This document shows positions 11,540 through 20,416 of a DNA stretch of 64,000 bases, in pieces (the stretch's first letter is position 1; each line of letters begins with the position of its first letter). The notes under the pieces were generated by a model. The model was not told where the DNA came from. It saw only the letters and a program-made list of their open reading frames with translations, and made no database searches. A program made the translations under genes and the position numbers. This DNA is from Dryas octopetala (Eukaryota; Streptophyta; Magnoliopsida; Rosales; Rosaceae): the NCBI GenBank assembly GCA_963921425.1, contig OY992840.1:15974621-16038620 (forward strand), written 5' to 3'.

Positions 11540-12475
11540 CTAGAGTGTCCTAATGGGCACATGCCCTAATGACATGTCAATTAAAATAATTAATATTATT
11601 TAATTAAATTTATTATTTCTTGCCACATCAGTTTTTACAAATACTGTTTTAACCTTCATTATTTCCAAGCCATAAATCGTTCTAATCCCTAAAAACTCAT
11701 CACATCATAATCTCTTCCATGGTGACAATTGCTGGCATTCTTTTATTTTTTTTTGCCAGGAATGCTTTCCATTAAAACAAAAGCCACAAAGGTATAGAGA
11801 ACACTACAAGAAAACTGGGCAATAAGCACTAATTTCTTTAACTAATTAAATGCCCAACCATTGCTAATGAGTATTTTTTTCAGTCAAAATACACTATTGG
11901 TGGTTTGACTTTACAAAGCAATGCCAATTTAGTTGCTGTACGTATAGTAAGTTAGTAACTAATGTGATGTGAGATTAATTGCTGAGTTTGTTGCATTCGG
12001 TCCTACACTCCTACACAACCTTTAACCATAATGTTATTTCAATTGTTGCTGTAACTTTGTAAGTGTTGGAATTAAGATATTGTCAGAGCCTGCAATACCC
12101 CGTTCTTTTAAATTTGTTCTGATGGCAATTTTTTCCCTTTCATGGCAAGGGAAAGAAAAGACCACTCACCTCCTTCCTCTTTCTCTCTCTCTCTCTCTCT
12201 CTTCAAAACGAAACCTCGTAAAAGAAACAAGCCATTTTCTTCCGCTCACGGCAGGGAAGGAAGAGAGGAAAGAAGAAAATCATTCTCTCTTTCTCTCTCT
12301 AAATATGATGTGGTTGTTGAAAAGGTCATTGGATTATAAATAGTAATTGTAGCCATTATATTTAAATTGGGTAAACTAGTCTTTTAACAATAATGATATT
12401 AATTTGATGTGGCAAATAAATAGTGATATGTTAAAAATAATTTTGTCACATTATATTAGGGCACAAAGTCTTTTC
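11540..12475. mobile_element. Candidate non-autonomous inverted-repeat element (weak)
   Basis: The left side (11540-11635) and the reverse complement of the right side (12380-12475) share TGCCCTAAT, a nearby ATGTCA/ATGTGACA and a TTTATT...TTGCCACATCA block in the same order, which suggests diverged terminal inverted repeats about 95 bases long. I could not define a target duplication. It may be chance or an old MULE-type element. Confidence 0.3.
11802..12085. mobile_element. Candidate CACTA (En/Spm) element remnant
   Basis: The sequence CACTACAAGAAAACTGGGC at 11802 is a textbook CACTA-superfamily terminus. The opposite end should read TTTTCTTGTAGTG; the nearest approximation is the degenerate TTTGTAAGTG at about 12056-12065. 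No transposase sequence is present. The left end is convincing, the right end is not. Confidence 0.4.
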
Positions 12476-14057
12476 CTTTTTGGAAAGGAAAGGGTTCATT
12501 TGTGCACGTAAAATAGTTATGCTGATTCCATAGAAAAAAAATGAAAAAGAATAGAAGTCATGATGTGTGGCTTTAGGAGCCCTTAGATTTTTTTGTGAAT
12601 GGTTAAGATTTGAAACCAAGGAGCCAATTATAAGGTTGTTATTAATAACAAGGAGAGGATTTAAATCCTATCTTTTTCTTTTTGGTGGAAGGATGTAAAT
12701 CCTATTTAACACTTGGTTTTTAGCCAACTTCTCAAATTTGGAAAAGAAAAAGACAATGGTCAAAACCTGAATGATCAACTATATCCTATATATAACAAAT
12801 ATATTCCTACATTTGCTATAGCAAGTATATAGGGAATTGACTGTTGAAATTGACAATATGAGACTGTGACAAAATAGAGATTTTGATTTTGCATGTTGTT
12901 ATCAATCCATTATGTACTGTAAGCAGGGTGTTTCAAAATTTTGACCCAATATTATGCATGATTATCAATTAATCTGACTATTTACAAAACTATATCAAAT
13001 GAATCTCCAACTACCACCATTTAAATTATTATTTCTACAAAGAAGTTGGGCTGGAAAATTGGTATGACTCAACACAATAAAACAATAAATGAATAGTTTT
13101 ATACATGTAGGTGTCAGGACAAAATCATTTGATGTGCTGTAATATTATGAATTAATGCCTGGGAATAGATTCTAGACGTTGACATCTTAATTCATATTAT
13201 GATACCTTAATTATTTTTTTGGTACCATTTTCTTCACTTTCTCTCCCCACTTGGATTAGCTTCAAAGTTTTACTACAATTAATTACCTGTAATAATGTTT
13301 AGTAGAAACGTATGTAGTTCTCAAGAATATATATGTATGAACTTGAAAAAATGCCTTACTTCTTAAGTCACCAACCTTATCTTTCAAGGGACAAATAGGC
13401 CCCTTATTAAATTGAAGATGGTCTAATTCGTTAGGCTATTAACCGACTCATGTCTTGTAATACAAGACCATTCCAACAACACCAATAATTGATGAGCCTT
13501 TGTTTAAAGTTCAATCAGATCATTGATCACTATTGTTTGCAAAGATAAATTTGAGATAAATCAAACTTTCCAACCCTATAGATTAGTGTAAACTTTGAAT
13601 GAAATGTTTCAGCCTCTAATCTCAAGGGTCAAAGTGTCGTTTTCTGTTCATTTATAAACAAATTATGATTATTAATAAGGTCTGGATGCTCTCTCTAATT
13701 TATTAACATAAAAGGACAGAAGCAGAAGCAGAAGCAGGCCTACGTCTTCCATGGGGCATGCCCATTGCAATGAGGTGGGCCCCTCAACACAGCCCACTTG
13801 TAACAAACTGCCACAATCAACCAAACTCAAACCCCAAGGAACACATGTAAGTAAGCTTCTTTCTTCAAGATTGTTCTGTTTCTGCAGCTTCCTCAAGATC
13901 GATGATTTTGATGCAAGGTAACTACCTTCACAAGCTTTCAGCTTGGCCTCTGTGTTTGATAAGTACAGGAAGCTGAGAAAATCTTCTGGGTTTTGTTGGG
14001 TTTAGTGTCCTGAGAAGAATTCTCTCTGGGTTTTGTAGAATATTATATATACAGGTG

Positions 14058-14501
14058 ATGGTAACGGAGATTTTCATCTCTGGGATACTACTGTTTGTGG
14101 GTATTGCTGTTTTAGTAGTAATTCATGTTTGTATTGTTAGGAGAGCATCAAACAGAGGCAATGAAGGTGGTGTTACTGTGGTTCAAAGAAATAGCAGCAT
14201 TAGGATCAAAAGGATGTCCAATGAGGAATTGGACATGCTTCCTTGCTTTGAGTATACGGCAGGAGAAAAAGGGACTAGCCCTGTGGACTGTGCAGTGTGC
14301 TTGGAAAACTTCAAGGCAGGTGAAAGGTGCAGGTTGTTGCCAAATTGCAGGCACAGCTTCCATGCTCAATGCATAGACTCATGGTTGTTGAAGACACCCA
14401 TTTGTCCAGTCTGTCGAACTTGTGCTAATCCTCCAAAGATTGATGGGGCTTTGGGGGAGGAAACTAGTGTTGCAGGTGATTTTCGAATTGAATTGACATA
14501 G
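14058..14501 (+). CDS. ATL-type RING-H2 E3 ubiquitin ligase
   Basis: Single-exon 147-residue protein. Residues about 5-27 form a hydrophobic membrane anchor (IFISGILLFVGIAVLVVIHVCIV) followed by positive charges. A linker leads to NEELDMLPCFEY, at the position of the ATL-family GLD region. The RING-H2 domain follows: CAVC, then CRLLPNCRHSFHAQC, then CPVC, with all eight zinc ligands in C-C-C-H-H-C-C-C order and the conserved WLL after the sixth ligand. ATL proteins are membrane-bound E3 ligases that recruit ubiquitin-conjugating enzymes. The start is the ATG at 14058; the in-frame GTG just before it is not needed. Intronless coding and small size are typical for the family; substrates cannot be told from sequence. 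Confidence 0.88.
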   Translation: MVTEIFISGILLFVGIAVLVVIHVCIVRRASNRGNEGGVTVVQRNSSIRIKRMSNEELDMLPCFEYTAGEKGTSPVDCAVCLENFKAGERCRLLPNCRHSFHAQCIDSWLLKTPICPVCRTCANPPKIDGALGEETSVAGDFRIELT

Positions 14502-15739
14502 GGATAAATGAGATTCAGATTGCCTATGTTTGTGTTTTGTGCTCAGTGTTAACAGTGATCTTCTTGTAAAAATTTTCTTGCTTGCCTCTTTCTTCCTTTT
14601 TTTAGAAGCATTCAATGTTAGTTCTGCTTGATGTGATCATAAGATCAAATTTGATTTTTTTTTTTTTTTTTGAAAAGGGATTTTTATAGAGGTTACAATG
14701 GAATGGTATTTCTTCTTCCAAATCTTCTGCCCCCTGCTAGACCAATGCGAGTTTGACTTCTCATAAAGAGATTTAGGTGAAGAATGCTTAGACATCTGAA
14801 TGCACATTAGATTGTAAAATTGTTGATGGATAGGGGCAGAGGGTACAAATGTAACCCCAATACTGCTCCTAAATCTAGAGGCAGGGCTGAGCGAGAACCC
14901 CAGTGACCAGGCATGTTTGATTTCTGACCTTTCCCTATAGGGCATGTTGTTGGACACAATTTTTGTTCTCTGTGCTTTTGGAAAATTTAGATTTTCTACT
15001 TTTGTTGTTGGATTTCAAGTCCTCTCAAAGATTGGCTTGGGACTCGTCGTCCTTTATAGAATAATTTATGATATAGGATTAATTCCATGTGACCATTCTT
15101 TTTTTAAATTTTGCATGATGGATATGTTGTGCTCCATGTATGGTTCACCTAGATTACATGGAAAAGTGGCTTTTGATGTTGCAATTGTTCTTGTAGCTTG
15201 TTGGCTTTATAGAGGAAACGCGTAGGTTTTGAAATTGGTTAAACTCAACGCCGTCCGCTCTCTTATTAAACTTGAACAATCATTTTGTGCAAGCCAAGAA
15301 AATTCAACCGATCACCTGATTTGGAAGAACCATTATAAATGACCCGCCACTGCACGCAATCTTCCACCATTTAAATGATTGAAACCCAGAGGGATGGCTG
15401 ATTGTAACATGTAGCACTCAAAGTTTTGGGTGTGCAAGCGTGATCTGTCCTGTTTTATCTCTTATGAAAGCATACAATACACAATTTTCTTAGGGTTTCC
15501 CATTCACATGAACAGGCTTAACCTTGGGTTACAAGAAGCAAAACTCAGATCAACCACAAATCCCTGAAGCTTTCAATTCAAAAGTTCATTGCAATGGGCA
15601 CCAAGATTTTACGTTTGTTACAGGCATCTAGTGTTTTGAAAGGAAAAAATAAAACAAGACGGAAAACCATTTCAACTTCAACTAAGTGATAATGCAGAGA
15701 ACCAAAAAAGATAAGAAAATGACTGACGTAGTCTGCAGA
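14502..15739. other. Intergenic region, ATL to DSS1
   Basis: 3' flanks of two convergent genes: ATL on plus, DSS1 on minus. The frame at 14944-15225 has no recognisable motif, and its composition is like spacer. Nothing else is supported. Confidence 0.5.
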
Positions 15740-16716
15740 CTAAGCTGAGTTCTTCTCTGAATTGTTCTCCAGCTCCCTCCTTAGCTGCAGAGAGAAATCA
15801 TCATTAACGTCGTCATCATCCCAGTCATCTTCCCACTGTTGTGTCACTTCCTTGCCTTCCTCTTTGTCCTCCCATTCTGTCATTAGCCAAAAAGGAAACA
15901 GGAAAGAAGTTAGAATGCAGCAAAACTCCTGCTTGATCAACATAACAAGCAGAGACAAAGTTCAATTATAGATCCCATCACTTTCCAACACCAAACACCG
16001 AATTCGACCTCCCAATCAAAACATTGGAGTGAATGAAGCAGAAAAGCCTTATTGACTACAGAAATTCTACCAATAAAATCTTATTGATCAACATCACAAA
16101 TGGCGTGCCGAACATTGACAAATAATCATATCACTGTTTTCTACAAACAATGTCAAATAGCATAAGAGATTAACACCTATCAATTGCTATGCACCAGAAA
16201 GCCACAAGCATTCTAATGAGTTAAGCAGAGCAGCAAAGCAAATCTAAAGTAAAATGGATTACAGAACCGCCACAAGACGATACAAAAACAACTATAATGC
16301 CCTAATCTCCGAATTTGTGAACTAGAAGGTCTACATAAATTATCCAATTGAATTCATCCATCTAATTAATGAATTTCAAGTTTAATCAATTTTAGCATAC
16401 TAGAGGATAAACTAAGAGCCAATTCACACACTAAATGCTGATGCAAGAAAGCTAATGTCAAAGTGACAAATCAATTCACAAATACATGCATTAGAGTCAA
16501 TATCAACAATCCCCAATTTAAAAATTAATTAACTTGAAACCCTAAGAATGAAATAGCACAAACTGAGATTGAAATTGAAATTTGGGCTCAGAGACTGAAC
16601 TACGCGCTCAAGTGCAATTACATACCTTCATTGATTTCAAACTCTTCGAACTCATCGTCGTCTTCGAACAGGTCCATCTTCGCGACCTCAGTCACTGCCT
16701 TGGGCTCCGCCGCCAT
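15740..16716 (-). CDS. DSS1: 26S proteasome lid subunit DSS1/SEM1
   Basis: Two coding exons, 16716-16626 and 15876-15740, give 228 bases (75 residues plus stop). The protein starts MAAEPKAVTEVAKMDLFEDDDEFEEFEINEEWED and ends WEDDWDDDDVNDDFSLQLRRELENN plus a short tail. The two acidic, tryptophan-containing clusters separated by a hinge, followed by a basic-amphipathic C-terminal helix, are the signature of DSS1/SEM1. This very small intrinsically disordered protein sits in the 19S regulatory lid, binds ubiquitin, and also binds BRCA2 and TREX-2 subunits in other eukaryotes. The intron of about 750 bases falls after NE. Length and exon division match plant DSS1 genes; identification is firm. 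Confidence 0.95.
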
Positions 16717-17562
16717 CTCAAAGCGCACACTAACACAACAAAAAACGTTTCTAAGTTCCGCGAAGCCAGATTAAACAATCAATAAAAGCAATTAATAAAA
16801 AAGAATCATAGAAAACAATCGTTAAGTGTTTTTCTTGACTGTGAAAGCAGAAATTTGCATACCAAACCAAAAAAAAAAAAGCAAAATTGAAAAATTAACT
16901 TTAGCCCCAATTGAAAACCCTAACTTTGCTAATTAGAGTGTGAAGAGAATATTATAATAAGTAGAACTCACGGAGAGAGAAATTGGAGAAGCAGAAAACT
17001 AGGGATTAGTAGATTTTAGGTTGGGAACGGTGATGGGTGATCCAATACCAAGCCTTCTGGTTTATACTAGAAAAAGCTTCAGAGTAAGAAGCGGAGAGTT
17101 AAAGCAGAAGAAGGAGAAAAACGGTGTCGTTTTCACTAGAATTGTGCGGCCTTCTTAAGTTCCAACTTCCAACCCTTGCTTTGGGCCCCAAAAAAAAAAA
17201 GTTACAACCCTTGCTTAAACGACACGTTTCGTTTTCATCTAGACAATGACTTAGGGACACGATGTGTTTTTAATAGAATTAATAATAAGGGATTTATTTA
17301 CGTGACCGTAATGTTGACGACTATAATCAATTCATTTAAATTATAATGTGTATAATAAAAATTATACTCATCATGTCATATATTAAGATGAATGATAATA
17401 CATTTGAATTATTGTCAATATACATATAAAGATCCAAATGTTCTGCTTGTTTTATCTTTACTTTTTTTGTTTTTTAAATTTTAGCTGTGTATTATAAATT
17501 TAAAGTTGTTAAAAATAAAAATAAAAAGATTTGTGACAATTTTTAATTTGTGTAGAGTCACA
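16717..17562. other. DSS1 promoter and flank
   Basis: The 5' UTR and promoter side of DSS1, which may contain a leader intron, followed by AT-rich spacer up to the Pack-MULE target duplication. No other gene seen. Confidence 0.45.
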
Positions 17563-17571
17563 TTAATGAAT
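17563..17571. repeat. Left 9-bp target-site duplication of the Pack-MULE
   Basis: TTAATGAAT, directly abutting the first base of the left inverted repeat. It is identical to 19579-19587. Confidence 0.93.
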
Positions 17572-17836
17572 GGGTTAATTACATATATATACCTCAATTA
17601 TACATCACTTCCTCTAGTTTAAAAACTTTCATTAGGGTACATCAACTTATGTTTTTTGTCAATTGAATACCTCCGTTAGTCTGACTGTTAGGAAGACCGT
17701 TAAATGCTTACGTGGCGCTGACATGGCACACGCGGACCCCACCATTAAATATTAATTTAGCATTTAAAAATAGCCACTAAACCAAAATTAATAAAAAAAT
17801 CAAAAAAACCATTAAAATATCCCTCCCCTCCAAACC

Positions 17837-18660
17837 CTCACTGACCAGCACCGAACCCGAACCCGTCTACACCTCCGTCAAGGCCTTCGCGCCCGCCACC
17901 GTGGCAAACCTCGGCCCGGGCTTCGACTTCCTGGGCTGCGCCGTTGACGGCCTCGGTGACTTCGTCTCCATCACTCTCGACCCGCAGGTCCTCCCGAGAG
18001 AGATCTCCAGTAACCATTCCAAGAAGCTCAGCAAGAATTCGATCTGGAATTGCGCTAGCATTGCCGCCATCGAGGTCATGAAGATGCTCGGCGTGCGCTC
18101 CGTCGGCCTCTCCCTCTCTCTGGAAAAGGGCCTGCCACTGGGAAGTGGGCTGGGATCCAGTGCCGCCAGCGCAGCCGCCGTCGTCGTGGCCGTCAACGAG
18201 ATTTTTGGCGGGAAACTCGGGGTTGAGGAGTTAGTGCTCGTCGGGCTTAAATCGGAGGAGAAGGTTTCCGGGTACCACGCCGACAACGTGGCGCCGGCGT
18301 TAATGGGAGGGTTTGTTTTGGTCCGGAGCTACGAGCCTTTGGAATTGATTCGGTTGAGGTTCCCGGTGGATAAAGAATTGTTCTTTGTGCTGGCGAGTCC
18401 CGAATTCGAAGCCCCGACTAAGAAAATGAGGGCGGCGCTGCCGGTGGAGATTGGGATGGCCCACCACGTGTGGAATTGCAGCCAGGCTGAGGCGCTGGTG
18501 GCGGCGGTGCTGCAAGGGGACTTGGCAAGGCCTTGTCATCAGATAAAATTGTGGAGCCGCGGCGGGCGCCTTTGATTCCCGGCATGGACGCTGTGAAGAA
18601 GGCCGCCATTGAGGCCGAAGCGTTGGGCTACACGATTAGTGGGGCTGGGCCGACTTCTTT
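17837..18660 (+). pseudogene. Captured homoserine kinase fragment (frameshifted)
   Basis: Homoserine kinase is the GHMP-family enzyme that phosphorylates homoserine in plastidial threonine and methionine synthesis. The frame opens without a start codon at about the mature N-terminus (TSVKAFAPATVANLGPGFDFLGCAVDG), so the plastid transit peptide is absent. The GHMP ATP-binding loop LPLGSGLGSSAASAAA is intact at 18134-18181, followed by SGYHADNVAPALMGGF and PTKKMRAALP. Near 18520-18535 about ten bases are missing relative to the expected [13 protein letters not shown], shifting the frame. In the new frame [42 protein letters not shown] continues to about 18660, where the match stops short of the C-terminus. 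Thus it lacks start, targeting, frame and C-terminus, and is a non-functional capture inside the Pack-MULE. Confidence 0.93.
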
Positions 18661-18689
18661 CTACAGGGATCGACCGTGCCATTTCCAAA

Positions 18690-18960
18690 CAAGTAACGAA
18701 AAAGTAGATTCAAAACAAAACCAGGAAAGTACAACGGCCATCAAAATTTCATCCAACAAGGACCAAGTTAATTGTTCTTGGCAGCTGCAGCCTGCTTTGC
18801 ACCAACAGAGAAGAACTCAGTGATCACTTCAAGGGGCATGCCCTTGGTTTCTGGGACTTTCAAGAAAACAAATATCCAAGACATGACGCACACAACCGCG
18901 TACATGCCAAAAACGCCACCAAGCCCAACAGATTTGAGCATCACCAGATGATCTTGAACT
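18690..18960 (-). pseudogene. Captured C-terminal end of a tonoplast sugar transporter (TST/TMT)
   Basis: Reading on minus from about 18951: MLKSVGLGGVFGMYAVVCVMSWIFVF, then [20 protein letters not shown], then [11 protein letters not shown] and a TAA stop at 18768-18770. The last transmembrane helix plus the PETKGMPLEVI-EFF motif is characteristic of TST/TMT vacuolar monosaccharide and sucrose antiporters. Sequence from 18767 to about 18690 probably represents 3' UTR. It lies tail-to-tail with the homoserine kinase fragment, so the two captures are in opposite orientation and came from different genes. Only about 60 codons are present; no function as a transporter is possible. Confidence 0.87.
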
Positions 18961-19119
18961 TACTCTTGGGAACACTAGAACCAGGTAAGTTGGAATCAAT
19001 TTGTGGCTGAATGATTCCAATTGTTGGAGAGTTCCTCAAACTTTTCTGGCTTTGTTTGTTAAGGACTTATCTTGGTGCTGCAGATAGAGAGGCTTGAGAG
19101 AATGGATTAGGAGAGAATT

Positions 19120-19285
19120 GTTTAGGGGTTTGGGGGGGAGGAGCGAGGGAGGTGGAGGGGGTGGCCTAGGTTTGCGGGGGAGGTGGGGGGTGGCTTGTGT
19201 TTGGGGGGGAGGGGCGGTGGCCTGGGTGGGGAAAGGGTGGGGGAGGAAGGGGAGGGAGGGTGCTAGGTGGGGGTTGGCTTTTTTT
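19120..19285 (+). repeat. G-rich block with many G runs
   Basis: More than a dozen runs of three to seven guanines in about 165 bases, just inside the right inverted repeat of the Pack-MULE. It has strong potential for G-quadruplex formation on the plus strand. It yields a glycine-arginine frame that I regard as meaningless. Confidence 0.8.
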
Positions 19286-19578
19286 TTTTTTTTTTTTTCA
19301 ATTTTATATAATTTTAATGGTTTTTTTTTTTTTTTTATTAATTTTGGTTTAGTGGCTATTTTTAAATGCTAAATTAATATTTAATGGTGGGGTCCGCGTG
19401 TGCCACGTCAGTGCCACGTAAGCATTTAACGGTCTTCCTAACGGTCAGACTAACGGAGGTATTCAATTGACAAAAAACATAAGTTGATGTACCCTAATGA
19501 AAGTTTTTAAACCAGAGGTACCCAACTGATAAGTGATGTATAGACTGTATAGTTGAGGTATATATATGTAATTAACCC

Positions 19579-19587
19579 TTAATGAAT
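19579..19587. repeat. Right 9-bp target-site duplication of the Pack-MULE
   Basis: TTAATGAAT, identical to 17563-17571 and directly abutting the last base of the right inverted repeat. Confidence 0.93.
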
Positions 19588-20416
19588 TTATAACTCTTCG
19601 ACCTTGTATATATCAATTGTTACCCAAACTTTTTTTCCTTTGTGAGCCGAGGAAAACCACATTAGCATCTTGAAATTTCAGAATGAAGTGGCCTTTTCAC
19701 TTTAATTTGGTTCATGAAGAACTAGATACTTTGCTCCATCTTTTGTGCACAAACTACATTGGCAAGAGACCACACAAACGACCCTTAACTTTGTTCCTTC
19801 TCTCTTTTTTTAGCAATTTAAGAAAGCATAAATGGGAAAAACAGAGATCAACTATTGTGATTCCACTTTGAGAACCAAATCATGTGTTAGAATCATGCAT
19901 TCTTTTGTTTCCTTTAATACCATAATCATGGGCTAATAATAATAGTACAACTTAACACAAAGCTCTGGCTTCCCCAAATAATGATATGCTTGAAATGGGG
20001 TACTTTCTCATTGAGTAACATCAATGGGAGTTTTTTTTTAATAGCAGTCATGCTTAGCAATTGATTCATTGAACAACCACCACTATAGCTAAAAGTACCA
20101 CTTAACACAAAGCTATCCTTGCTTCTTGCTTATTTTTAGAATTGAACACAAAGAACATCTTACATCATAACCCTAATTGATCTCTTATTTATATATTCTA
20201 CACCATCTTATTTTCCACTACAGAAAAAATCAAATACAACTGTATAAATATAAATGGTATCTAAGTGACATAGACTTAGTAATAGCTCCTGCAAAAATCG
20301 AGCTAATTTTTTTCACCAAAAAAGGGATAGAAAGCTAAGAAAAGCAAAAATTCTGTGTGAGTGTATTCGATCACATGGAGTTGTGATAGAGAAAGAGAAT
20401 TTGAGATGATGATCAA
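19588..20416. other. Downstream flank of the U-box gene
   Basis: Non-coding sequence holding the 3' UTR side of the U-box ligase gene. Much of it is a diverged copy of 10359-10980. A short block AACTTAACACAAAGCT-like recurs at about 19948 and 20099. Confidence 0.6.

Larger units (their letters stand above)
11336..14057. other. Gene-free region with transposon remnants
   Basis: AT-rich spacer between the U-box pseudogene fragment and the ATL gene. It contains a candidate CACTA terminus at 11802 and a candidate enclosing inverted-repeat element at 11540-12475 (both listed). A CT-rich stretch at 12170-12300 yields only low-complexity frames. From about 13900 on it should be ATL promoter and 5' UTR; an AG at 14053-14054 just before the ATG could be a leader-intron acceptor. 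Confidence 0.45.
17572..19578. mobile_element. Pack-MULE carrying two host gene fragments
   Basis: A 2007-base Mutator-like element. The left inverted repeat (17572 to about 17819) starts GGGTTAATTACATATATATA; the right repeat (about 19311 to 19578) is its reverse complement with scattered mismatches. Both contain the same landmarks: a TTCAATTGA-type block, a TAACGGTCTTCC block, TGCCACGT-type boxes and a GGTCCGCGTGTG block. Perfect 9-base duplications TTAATGAAT flank it, the hallmark of MULEs. Inside there is no transposase. Instead there is a homoserine kinase fragment on plus (17837-18660), the 3' end of a tonoplast sugar transporter on minus (about 18690-18960), a short possible third fragment with a GT-AG intron (18987-19083), and a very G-rich block (19120-19285). 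GC content of the captured part is far above the surroundings. Confidence 0.93.

Noticed and set aside
14944-15225. 93-codon hydrophobic frame after the ATL gene
   Set aside because: No motif, no splice or promoter context, spacer-like composition.
15762-15971. Serine-rich plus-strand frame
   Set aside because: Antisense shadow of the acidic DSS1 exon.
17867-18286. Minus-strand frame of 139 codons over the homoserine kinase fragment
   Set aside because: Shadow of the GC-rich captured kinase on the other strand.
19094-19372. Glycine/arginine-rich frame in the Pack-MULE
   Set aside because: Arises from the G-run block and runs into the inverted repeat; no protein features.
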